Below are positions 1 through 6,091 of a stretch of 10,784 bases of DNA, one piece after another. The notes beneath the pieces were generated by a model that saw only the letters and a program-made list of their open reading frames with translations, searched no databases and was not told the DNA's origin. Source of the stretch: Desulfobacteraceae bacterium (GTDB taxonomy: Bacteria; Desulfobacterota; Desulfobacteria; Desulfobacterales; Desulfobacteraceae); the NCBI GenBank assembly GCA_024225895.1, contig JAAEMC010000870.1, forward strand, positions 1 through 10,784, given 5' to 3'. Numbering within the stretch: the stretch's first letter is position 1; each line of letters opens with the position of its first letter. The position numbers and the translations under genes are program-made.

Positions 1-36
1 ACAGGCAAAAGAAAAAAACAAGAAGACACAACAAAT

Positions 37-948
37 TCATGGGAGGCTCAGATTATTTATTTTTGGGAAAAAATAGGAGAGCCCTCCTTGGTTTAAAAGC
101 CTTTCATGCTGGTTGTACATGGAAGTGTCCCATATTTCAATAAAGTCTTTCATGGGTTTATTTACAGGGGTTTTACCAGGAAAGAAAACCCCTTGTTGGA
201 TAATCTTTTTTTTCTCAATACCAGCCGATAGTTTTTTTGCAATCTTTTTTTCACGATTGAAAATATGACAAATTGCTGTTTCCCAGGCCTGTTGTATATC
301 TTTTCTTATGATACCGCCGTGACTGGTGAGCACCAGACGGATATCCATGCCCATGAGGGTGAAAAGGGAGGAGACTATGTTTTTAATATTGCAGTCTGCC
401 CAGCCGTACCAGGGCCCGAACCGGTCCAGACCAACATCCCCGGAAAAGAGTATTTTTTCATTGGATAAATAAAAGGAGGTGTGTCCCGGGGAGTGACCAG
501 GTGTGGCGATTGCAAGAAGTCCCGGAACCCTGTCGGTTAGACGAGTATTTTTATCATATGTTTCATGGCCGTCAAGGGCCCTGTGCCCTAATGTGTTCAC
601 CACAAAATTCTGCCACTTTTGACCCTGACCCAAAGCCCCTGCAGTCTGTTGAATCAAAAAATCCAGGGAGGTTAAATAGTTCTCTTCATGCGCCGGCACC
701 ATGATAGTTGCATCTGAAAAATCTTTAACATACCGGGTCCATAATGAATGATCCTGGTGATAGTGGGTGATCAGGGCAAGATCCGGTGAATAGGCATTCA
801 AGGTATCTATGGTATCTTCTTTGCCTATGTTCATATCAATGAAAACGGTTTGCTTTCCTTGAATGATGATACCGGAACAAGAAGAAAAGTCGGCCATGGA
901 ATCCGGTTCAACATAGGTGATGGAAGGTGCTATTTTCGTTTTTTTCAA
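37..948 (-). CDS. MBL-fold metallo-hydrolase
   Basis: A 303-residue metallo-beta-lactamase-fold hydrolase with no signal peptide, so probably cytoplasmic. The full metal-ligand set is visible: HxHxDH at residues 62-67 (H62, H64, D66, H67), H152 in a GHSPGH segment, D171 in SGDVG and H210 in TSHGG. This indicates an intact dinuclear metal site of the glyoxalase II/hydrolase type. The substrate cannot be read from sequence. The C-terminal 80 or so residues are helical and basic, as in other roughly 300-residue family members. The start at 948 is TTG with only a distant AGGA upstream. An in-frame ATG at residue 18 is possible, but it would remove the first strand of the fold, so TTG is preferred. 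It lies 32 nt downstream of the DUF2817 gene on the same strand, so the two are probably co-transcribed. Fold assignment is firm; function is open. Confidence 0.88.
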   Translation of the reverse strand: MKKTKIAPSITYVEPDSMADFSSCSGIIIQGKQTVFIDMNIGKEDTIDTLNAYSPDLALITHYHQDHSLWTRYVKDFSDATIMVPAHEENYLTSLDFLIQQTAGALGQGQKWQNFVVNTLGHRALDGHETYDKNTRLTDRVPGLLAIATPGHSPGHTSFYLSNEKILFSGDVGLDRFGPWYGWADCNIKNIVSSLFTLMGMDIRLVLTSHGGIIRKDIQQAWETAICHIFNREKKIAKKLSAGIEKKKIIQQGVFFPGKTPVNKPMKDFIEIWDTSMYNQHERLLNQGGLSYFFPKINNLSLP

Positions 949-980
949 GAGATTATTAATCCTAAATTTTTGAATGGATT

Positions 981-2231
981 TTATTTTTCGGTCAAGGGAT
1001 ATCTTTCAATAATCTGTATAAATAATTTTCTGGCATCCGAAATGGCTTTGGATCGCCATTTTAAAGAAGAGGGATAATACATCTCCATGAGATTGGATGT
1101 AATTCTTTGTTTGTGTTTTTGTGAAGAATATCCATAATGGAAGCCCTGATTTTCCACGACCATATTGTGCAGGGATTTTAAAGCGCCCATGGTGGTCTGG
1201 CTGTCCAGGGTACCGAATTCAAATACCATGGGGAGCGCATATTTATCCGGTAAGATTTTGCCGATATAGTCGCTGAAATTACCTGTGATTGTATAAAAAT
1301 CATCATCATTTCCCCAATCAATGACCTGCTCTTGAAAAACAGCCTTAATATCGGCTTTTACCTGTTTGTCCTCAATGGGATTCGGGAAAAGGTGCAGAGT
1401 GCCTCTTTCACCATAGCCTGTATGCAGATCAATGGTGAAAACCGTTTGGTAATCTAAAGAGGTTTCAATAATAAGCGGTGTCACAGCTTTTATGGAAGGT
1501 TCCAGTTCCTTTCCACCGAAATAAAGACCTTCAGGATATTGATATTGTCCCTGCAAAACAGCCTGCCGAAGGACTTTCATGGAATGAATGGCAATTTTCA
1601 ATGCAGCATTGATATGGAAAAACAGGTTTTTCGGATTAAAGAGGCTTACTTTTTCTTTGGGGTTCAACATGTTGTATAGATTGGAATACCCTGAATTAAT
1701 CGATTTATATAAGGCATCATCTTTTGTACTGTTCCGGTTTAAGTCTACATTGTTTTCCGAAACCCTTCTTAGATATTTCATGCCAAATGGATTAAGCCCG
1801 TGTATGAGCAGCATTCCCATGTTATCAAATTGTTTTTTGTCAAGCAATTCTGCAAGGATCATCTGCTGTACCGCGCTGCCTACAAAGCCTTCTACTCCAT
1901 GAATACCTGATGAAATAACCAAAAGATTCTTTTTTTGTTTTTGAGCAGGGATATAGCAGTAATTGATGGTGAGATCTTGATCCTTCTTGCTTTCAATCAT
2001 TAAGGAAGCGGTTTTTGTATTTTTAAATTTTGCTGTTGCTTTTTTGGACAGGGAAATGAATTCTTTACGGCAGGCATCATAGGATTCCTGAAAATAAACT
2101 AATTGATCCTTATTTGTTGTGTGATCAACTTTATTGGGTGCGTAATTATAAAAATTATAAGAGGTGACACCAGTAATACCTAATACTGCCAAGATCAGGA
2201 TTGCGATAAGGGCTTTAAAGAATTTTTTCAT
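981..2231 (-). CDS. Membrane-anchored DUF2817 (M14-like) putative zinc peptidase
   Basis: A 416-residue protein with one N-terminal hydrophobic segment (about residues 4-25) after a Lys-rich start. This suggests a signal anchor or signal peptide placing the rest in the periplasm; there is no lipobox. The body matches DUF2817, a family related to M14 carboxypeptidases. Visible motifs are SSGIHGVEGFVGSA (H111 and E114 as likely zinc ligands), HGLNPFGMKYLRR, ENNVDLNRN (160-167), IDLHTGYG (H270, likely third ligand) and FEFGT (E338, likely catalytic glutamate). All expected active-site residues are present, so it is probably an active metallo-carboxypeptidase or amidase of unknown substrate. An upstream ATG at 2255 adds eight residues, but the ATG at 2231 is better placed, with AGAAGG six nt upstream. 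It lies upstream of the MBL gene on the same strand. Confidence 0.85.
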   Translation of the reverse strand: MKKFFKALIAILILAVLGITGVTSYNFYNYAPNKVDHTTNKDQLVYFQESYDACRKEFISLSKKATAKFKNTKTASLMIESKKDQDLTINYCYIPAQKQKKNLLVISSGIHGVEGFVGSAVQQMILAELLDKKQFDNMGMLLIHGLNPFGMKYLRRVSENNVDLNRNSTKDDALYKSINSGYSNLYNMLNPKEKVSLFNPKNLFFHINAALKIAIHSMKVLRQAVLQGQYQYPEGLYFGGKELEPSIKAVTPLIIETSLDYQTVFTIDLHTGYGERGTLHLFPNPIEDKQVKADIKAVFQEQVIDWGNDDDFYTITGNFSDYIGKILPDKYALPMVFEFGTLDSQTTMGALKSLHNMVVENQGFHYGYSSQKHKQRITSNLMEMYYPSSLKWRSKAISDARKLFIQIIERYPLTEK

Positions 2232-2237
2232 ATTTCG

Positions 2238-2243
2238 CCTTCT
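2238..2243 (-). promoter_or_regulatory. Ribosome binding site fixing the DUF2817 start
   Basis: On the minus strand AGAAGG sits six nt before the ATG at 2231. The alternative in-frame ATG at 2255 has no comparable purine-rich site, so this site favours the shorter protein. Confidence 0.6.
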
Positions 2244-2354
2244 TTTTAGCTTCATTCAATTTTTCTTATGATAAAATACCTATACTAAAAGATAATTAAA
2301 AAGAATATCATTTTTTTTAGGGTGCGTTGTATTGATCCTGATAATGCGGCAGTT

Positions 2355-2732
2355 TTAGAAATTGGAATTTTCAGACGACTGGTCTTCAATGGTTTCCAAA
2401 ATCAGAAGACCGATAATCATATGGTCGTATGGTTTTCCATTGGCAGGCTGAGAAATATGTCGGATTTCAACTTTGAAAAGTTGCGGGGAGGGGGCGGCAT
2501 CTCCCTTGTAATATTTCATTGACAGGATGTCTCCGACTTTTATGTACTTAAAAATATTTGAATCCTTTTTGGCTAGAATACCTAAGCCCGAAGGAGAGAG
2601 ATCTCTTAATTTAAAATGGTAGCTCATCAGACTGTCACCGGGCTTGAATTCGATACTTGCCCCTTCTAATGCGGCTTTTCGAACTTCGGACCGTAATTCC
2701 TTCAGTTTTATTTCCCGGGCTTTTTCTGTCAT
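2355..2732 (-). CDS. PilZ-domain protein, putative c-di-GMP receptor
   Basis: A small 125-residue cytoplasmic protein that is essentially one PilZ domain. The two c-di-GMP-binding signatures are visible in the right order: RSEVR (RxxxR, R14 and R18) and DLSPSG (D/NxSxxG, residues 44-49). They are followed by strand-rich sequence ending in a typical IGLLIL-type strand near residue 107. Single-domain PilZ proteins bind cyclic di-GMP and pass the signal to motility, exopolysaccharide or transcription partners; the partner is not indicated here. The reading frame extends to a TTG at 2750. The ATG at 2732 is preferred because the TTG has no ribosome binding site, although the ATG has only a weak A-rich one. 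It is the first gene of the minus-strand group, with 123 nt to the DUF2817 start, so it may or may not be co-transcribed with it. Confidence 0.82.
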   Translation of the reverse strand: MTEKAREIKLKELRSEVRKAALEGASIEFKPGDSLMSYHFKLRDLSPSGLGILAKKDSNIFKYIKVGDILSMKYYKGDAAPSPQLFKVEIRHISQPANGKPYDHMIIGLLILETIEDQSSENSNF

Positions 2733-2770
2733 TTTTTCTTTTTTGTGCAAATCATCACATTTTGAGATTC

Positions 2771-2800
2771 ATAATAGTCTGATTTTTTTTGAAAAATCAA
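2771..2800 (-). promoter_or_regulatory. Candidate sigma70-type promoter for the PilZ gene
   Basis: On the minus strand TTGATT (2795-2800) is followed after 18 nt by TATTAT (2771-2776), placing transcription start near 2764 and leaving a leader of about 30 nt. The spacer overlaps a perfect inverted repeat, GATTTTT/AAAAATC (2781-2787 and 2792-2798), which could be an operator but may be chance in AT-rich sequence. Confidence 0.45.
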
Positions 2801-2808
2801 TACTTTGT

Positions 2809-2838
2809 TTGATTGCTAATCTTGCTAGTTTTTAAAAT
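2809..2838 (+). promoter_or_regulatory. Candidate sigma70-type promoter for the EF-hand transcript
   Basis: TTGATT (2809-2814) is followed after 18 nt by TAAAAT (2833-2838). Transcription would start near 2845, just upstream of the candidate structured leader at 2868. This would give an unusually long 5' untranslated region of about 220 nt before the ATG at 3066. It is back to back with the PilZ promoter candidate. Confidence 0.4.
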
Positions 2839-2867
2839 ATGAAGAAAAATAGATCAAAATATGTGGA

Positions 2868-2994
2868 AATTGCGTGGAATGCTCCGTGGCCTTGTCATGG
2901 GTCAAGTGAGCAGCTTAGTGTGAAAGCAGACATGCAATTACCCCCCCCTATGCTGTGGCATAGGGACATCAAATGAAAGAAGGTGATGCCTATG
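2868..2994 (+). promoter_or_regulatory. Candidate structured leader RNA with two exclusive hairpins
   Basis: The pairing was read by eye. A nine-pair closing stem joins 2868-2876 to 2931-2939 (one G-U). Inside it two arms fit: 2881-2884 with 2908-2911, continued by 2891-2894 with 2903-2906; and 2913-2916 with 2924-2927. This gives a possible three-way junction. After a run of eight C, segment A (2946-2953, CCCTATGC) pairs perfectly with segment B (2958-2965, GCATAGGG) around a TGTG loop. Segment B and the bases after it (2959-2971) can instead pair with segment C (2984-2994) in eleven pairs with a two-base bulge. A:B and B:C cannot coexist, which is the layout of a switch or attenuator. It lies in the 5' leader of the EF-hand gene. 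It does not match the GEMM-I, cobalamin, glycine, SAM or THF riboswitch consensus as I remember them. An in-frame small ORF overlaps it (2839 or 2932 to 2976), so peptide-controlled attenuation is an alternative. Function is inference. Confidence 0.4.
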
Positions 2995-3065
2995 AAAGCG
3001 TAAGAGAACCATCTTAAATTTTTTACTGGGGTAGTGTAAAACAGAACATTAAATCGGAGGCTAAA

Positions 3066-3710
3066 ATGAATATCCAGGGAATTGGACAGAACTTTATCCC
3101 GTATCATCCGCCGCCCATGACGGGAACGCACGGGAGTTCGGGTCAGCCGATTCAAAGTGTTGAATCAGTGAATCAAAGCATTGATTCGGTTGCCGGAATG
3201 CAGGAGGCCAACCTGGATGGCGTCTCAACTTCGGATGAAGCCGCTGCATTTGCAGATATGTTCTCAAATGCGGATACTGACGGCGACAGCTATTTATCAC
3301 AAGAAGAATTTGAACAGATGTTGACACAGTTCCGGCCGCAGCAATCTTCTGGCATGCGTCAAATGGAATCAGGGCAAGGAATGCAGGGCATGGGCCCCCC
3401 GCCCCCGCCCAAGGACTTTGATCAGGTCCTGGATGACAGGGATATTAATGGAGACGGCGTGATTAGTGCCGAAGAATCCGGCCTCACCACTGAAATGTTT
3501 TCCACATTGGATGCAGATGGTGACGGATCAATTACTTCGCAGGAGCATGATCAGTTTATTGATGATACCAAGGGGTCTGAGCAAAGTGCATCTGTTAATT
3601 CAACCAGCCTGAGCACGGGAATTATGGCATACCAAAAGATATCTTATTCTTCATTAGCACAAGAAATGAGCAGTGACGGCAGGGCAAATTTAATTTCCAC
3701 CATGGCATAA
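3066..3710 (+). CDS. EF-hand calcium-binding protein (three loops)
   Basis: A 214-residue acidic protein with three canonical EF-hand loops: 70-81 (D70, D72, D74, E81), 126-137 (D126, N128, D130, E137) and 149-160 (D149, D151, D153, E160). All have the position-12 glutamate expected for calcium binding. The second and third form a normal pair. The first is separated from them by a Met/Gln/Gly-rich linker and a run of five prolines (about residues 91-116), so it may work alone or pair with another copy. No Sec signal peptide or membrane segment is seen; the N-terminus is Pro/Ser/Gly-rich and probably disordered. Bacterial proteins of this build are calcium buffers, sensors or secreted proteins; which applies here is unknown. 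A strong GGAGG lies five nt before the ATG. It is monocistronic, with a long leader in front and an intrinsic terminator behind. Confidence 0.88.
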   Translation: MNIQGIGQNFIPYHPPPMTGTHGSSGQPIQSVESVNQSIDSVAGMQEANLDGVSTSDEAAAFADMFSNADTDGDSYLSQEEFEQMLTQFRPQQSSGMRQMESGQGMQGMGPPPPPKDFDQVLDDRDINGDGVISAEESGLTTEMFSTLDADGDGSITSQEHDQFIDDTKGSEQSASVNSTSLSTGIMAYQKISYSSLAQEMSSDGRANLISTMA

Positions 3711-3745
3711 AATAGTTGGTGTTTCTATAATCCCACCTCAATTTC

Positions 3746-3773
3746 AGGGCGGTTTTTAACCGCCCTTTCTTTA
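3746..3773 (+). terminator. Intrinsic terminator after the EF-hand gene
   Basis: A perfect nine-pair GC-rich stem, AGGGCGGTT (3746-3754) with AACCGCCCT (3758-3766), closes a TTT loop and is followed by a T-rich tail. It begins 35 nt after the EF-hand stop codon and separates that gene from the methyltransferase operon. The opposite strand lacks a T tail, so it looks unidirectional. Confidence 0.9.
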
Positions 3774-3788
3774 TGGAGAATATCTGGA

Positions 3789-3817
3789 TTGCTTTCTTTT
3801 TCTTTAGGCTTTATAGT
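3789..3817 (+). promoter_or_regulatory. Candidate promoter of the methyltransferase-radical SAM operon
   Basis: TTGCTT (3789-3794) and TATAGT (3812-3817) are separated by 17 nt. Transcription would begin near 3825, about 33 nt before the methyltransferase ATG. The position directly after a terminator and before a tight operon supports it; the -35 match is weak. Confidence 0.45.
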
Positions 3818-3857
3818 CTTTGAATGTTTTAATTTACCAAAAGAGAAAGCACCTTAA

Positions 3858-4469
3858 ATGACCAGCAAAGAAGAATTTAATGAAATGTATGAAACAGGGG
3901 TCACGCCCTGGGAATTGAACCGGCCGGATTCAAATCTGATTAATATGATAGAAACCCAGGGTATTATACCTTGTAAAATCCTTGAAATCGGTTGCGGCAC
4001 AGGCTCTAATGCTATTTGGCTGGCCAGGCAGGGCTTTGATGTGGTTGGGACTGATTTTTCTGCTTTGGCCATAGAGCAGGCCAGGCAAAAGGCCATAAAG
4101 ATGGATGTTAATGGCAAAGAGAAAGTTGAATTTATTGTAAATGATTTTTTATCACAAAAGGTAAAAGGGGCTGATTTTGACTTTCTCTTTGACCGGGGGT
4201 GTTTTCACTCTTTTGAGGCCCTTGAGGACCGGACAAGGTTTGCTCAAAACGCCCATGCCCATCTAAACGAAGGGGGTCAATGGCTCAGTCTTATTGGGAA
4301 TGCAGATGCTCCCAAAAGAGATGAGGGCCCGCCAATGAGAAGTGCCAAGGACATTGTTGATTCGGTTGAAGCTTATTTTGAAATTTTGTCGCTTGTCTCC
4401 CATGTCTTTGATTCAAAAAGAGAAACACCGCCCAGAAACTGGGTATGCTATATGCAAAAAAGAAAATAA
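3858..4469 (+). CDS. Class I SAM-dependent methyltransferase, TPMT/TehB-like
   Basis: A 203-residue soluble methyltransferase with a Rossmann fold. Motif I is ILEIGCGTGS (residues 41-50). The acidic residue ending strand 2 is D66 in VGTDFS, and D96 follows in the NDF segment. The FDRGCFH segment (111-117) and the early TPWELNRPDSNL region (16-27) are characteristic of the thiopurine methyltransferase/TehB-like group, which methylates S, Se, Te or small thiol acceptors. The acceptor here cannot be deduced. It is the first gene of a four-gene operon, with the PLP enzyme of the sulfur-amino-acid family starting 13 nt after its stop, which makes a small thiol acceptor an attractive guess. The ribosome binding site is weak (GAGAAAG about 10 nt before the ATG). 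Confidence 0.85.
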   Translation: MTSKEEFNEMYETGVTPWELNRPDSNLINMIETQGIIPCKILEIGCGTGSNAIWLARQGFDVVGTDFSALAIEQARQKAIKMDVNGKEKVEFIVNDFLSQKVKGADFDFLFDRGCFHSFEALEDRTRFAQNAHAHLNEGGQWLSLIGNADAPKRDEGPPMRSAKDIVDSVEAYFEILSLVSHVFDSKRETPPRNWVCYMQKRK

Positions 4470-4470
4470 T

Positions 4471-4475
4471 AAGGA
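4471..4475 (+). promoter_or_regulatory. Ribosome binding site fixing the PLP enzyme start
   Basis: AAGGA lies seven nt before the ATG at 4483. The open frame extends back to 4342 inside the methyltransferase gene, but that would add 47 residues unlike the family. This site and normal family length both support 4483. Confidence 0.7.
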
Positions 4476-4482
4476 TGAGCAA

Positions 4483-5610
4483 ATGAAAAAGCAGACCATT
4501 GCCCTACACAAGGGAACTTTAAGGGATGAAACATATGGTGGGGTAAATACCCCGATTTATATTTCGTCTGCCAATGCATATATCGGCAGGGAAGATCCGG
4601 TGTATCCCCGGTATTTTAATTTGCCTAACCAGGATGCCGTGGGACACAAAATCGCATCCCTGGAAAACGCAGAGGCTGGATTGGTATTCAGTTCCGGCAT
4701 GGGAGCAATCTCCACCTCTATTTTTGCTTATGCCGGAAATGGCGATCATGTGGTTATGCTGGATGCTTTGTACGGCGGCACTCATCATTTTGCAACCGCA
4801 TGGTTTGAACATTTTGGTGTTCAATACACGTTTACCCAAACAAATGCCCAATCTGTCATGGATGCGGTACAGGATAATACACGGGTGATTGTTATTGAAT
4901 CCCCTACAAATCCGCTTCTGGCAGTTCTGGATATAGAAAAGATTGCACAATTTGCCAGACAAAAAGATATCATCACTATTATTGATAATACCTTTGCCAC
5001 GCCGGTGAACCAGACCCCTTTGGACCTGGGCATTGATATCGTGGTCCATAGCGGTACCAAGTATCTTGGCGGCCATTCTGATCTGTGCTGCGGCATGGTG
5101 GCCTGTTCCAAGGAAAAGATGAAAAAGGTTCTGGATTTAGCCAGGGTATTGGGACCCAGTCTCGACCCCAGGTGCTGTTATCTTTTGGAAAGAAGTATGA
5201 AAACCTTGGCATTGAGAGTAAAAGAGCAATCAAGAAACGCTTTGAAACTGGCACAATTTTTAGAGGCTCACAAAGCTGTGAGCAAGGTGCATTATCCCGG
5301 GCTTGAAAGCTTTAATGGGCATGAGATTGCTAAATCCCAGATGTCGGATTTCGGGGCCATGCTCTCCTTTGAGCTGTCCGGCATTGATTCCGGCAAATTT
5401 ATTGCAGGGCTTAAGTTCATCAGTCCTGCTGTAAGTCTTGGCGGCATCGAATCCACCATCTGTTCCCCTGCGGTAACTTCCCATGCAAAGATGACCCAAA
5501 CGGAGCGGGAAAGAATCGGTGTAACCGATTCGCTTCTGCGGCTTTCTGTAGGCGCTGAGCATATAGATGATTTACAACAAGATATTGACAACGCATTGAA
5601 AAATATATAA
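4483..5610 (+). CDS. Cys/Met metabolism PLP-dependent trans-sulfuration enzyme
   Basis: A 375-residue fold-type I PLP enzyme of the cystathionine gamma-synthase/gamma-lyase/methionine gamma-lyase/O-acylhomoserine sulfhydrylase family, near the usual length of 380-400. Visible are YPRY (41-44, tyrosine and arginine for cofactor phosphate contact from the neighbouring subunit), SSGMGAIS (70-77, phosphate loop), D168 in IIDNT (pyridine nitrogen contact) and K193 in HSGTKYLGGHSD (Schiff-base lysine). The C-terminal SLGGIEST and LRLSVGAEHIDDLQQDI segments are also typical. After YPRY the sequence reads FNLPNQ rather than the common GNPT, so it is an atypical branch and should not be named MetB, MetC or MetZ on sequence alone. 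It catalyses a beta- or gamma-elimination or replacement on a sulfur amino acid or homoserine ester; which one is uncertain. It lies between the methyltransferase (13 nt) and AhbB (10 nt). Confidence 0.88.
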   Translation: MKKQTIALHKGTLRDETYGGVNTPIYISSANAYIGREDPVYPRYFNLPNQDAVGHKIASLENAEAGLVFSSGMGAISTSIFAYAGNGDHVVMLDALYGGTHHFATAWFEHFGVQYTFTQTNAQSVMDAVQDNTRVIVIESPTNPLLAVLDIEKIAQFARQKDIITIIDNTFATPVNQTPLDLGIDIVVHSGTKYLGGHSDLCCGMVACSKEKMKKVLDLARVLGPSLDPRCCYLLERSMKTLALRVKEQSRNALKLAQFLEAHKAVSKVHYPGLESFNGHEIAKSQMSDFGAMLSFELSGIDSGKFIAGLKFISPAVSLGGIESTICSPAVTSHAKMTQTERERIGVTDSLLRLSVGAEHIDDLQQDIDNALKNI

Positions 5611-5620
5611 AAACGCGCCT

Positions 5621-6091
5621 ATGCTTTCAGATTTGGAAAAGAAAATAATTGCTTTGCTCCAGGGGGATATCCCGGTAACTAAACGTCCATTTAAAGTGCT
5701 GGCTGAAAAGATCGGTATTACGGAAAACCAATTTTTAGAGGTGCTCAACGGCCTCAATGATCGAGGTATGATCCGTCGGTTCGGGGCCACCATTAAACAT
5801 CAGAAATCCGGTTTTAAGGCCAATGCCATGGTGGCATGGAAAGTGGATGAAGGCCAGGTGGAGGCCACGGGCAAGATCATGGCCGGTTTTGACGAGATTA
5901 CCCATTGCTACCGCAGAAATCCTGCCCCTGGATGGGATTACAATTTGTATACAATGGTACATGCCCAGGATGAAGATGCCTGTTATGCCATTGTCAAAAA
6001 GATTGCCAAGGCAGTGGATCAGGACGAATATACCCTGCTTTTTTCAAAAAAAGAGCTTAAAAAAACATCCATGAAATATTTTGAGGATTGA
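5621..6091 (+). CDS. ahbB: Siroheme decarboxylase subunit, AhbB type
   Basis: A 156-residue Lrp/AsnC-like protein: an N-terminal winged helix-turn-helix (about 1-55) followed by a RAM-like alpha/beta domain. Instead of being a plain regulator it carries AhbB hallmarks: RRFGATIKH (52-60), THCYRR (94-99), WDYNLYTMVH (105-114) and the C-terminal LLFSKKELKKTSMKYF. The AhbA/AhbB complex decarboxylates siroheme to didecarboxysiroheme in the alternative heme pathway of sulfate reducers and archaea, and also serves heme d1 synthesis in denitrifiers (NirD/L/G/H relatives). The histidine of HCYRR (H95) is in the region reported to be important for decarboxylation. No ribosome binding site precedes the ATG, so translation is probably coupled to the PLP enzyme, whose stop is 10 nt upstream. 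The partner ahbA is not in the window. A regulatory, haem-sensing role is the main alternative. Confidence 0.85.
   Translation: MLSDLEKKIIALLQGDIPVTKRPFKVLAEKIGITENQFLEVLNGLNDRGMIRRFGATIKHQKSGFKANAMVAWKVDEGQVEATGKIMAGFDEITHCYRRNPAPGWDYNLYTMVHAQDEDACYAIVKKIAKAVDQDEYTLLFSKKELKKTSMKYFED

Noticed and set aside
2868..2994. Known c-di-GMP (GEMM) riboswitch
   Set aside because: It was tempting because of the PilZ and HD-GYP genes, but the GGGCAAACC-type core and the other conserved GEMM positions are absent.
2895..3155. 86-codon minus-strand open frame across the leader and EF-hand start
   Set aside because: It overlaps the leader and the start of a well-supported gene, has no ribosome binding site and no recognisable motif.
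4342..4482. N-terminal extension of the PLP enzyme inside the methyltransferase gene
   Set aside because: The 47 extra residues are a frame-shifted reading of the methyltransferase, and the ATG at 4483 has its own ribosome binding site.
4519..5076. 185-codon minus-strand open frame
   Set aside because: It is antisense to the PLP enzyme with no family features; judged a shadow.
5621..6091. Plain Lrp/AsnC transcription regulator as the main call
   Set aside because: The RRFGA, HCYRR, YNLYTM and C-terminal KKTSMKYF segments match siroheme decarboxylase AhbB better. A regulatory role is kept only as an alternative.
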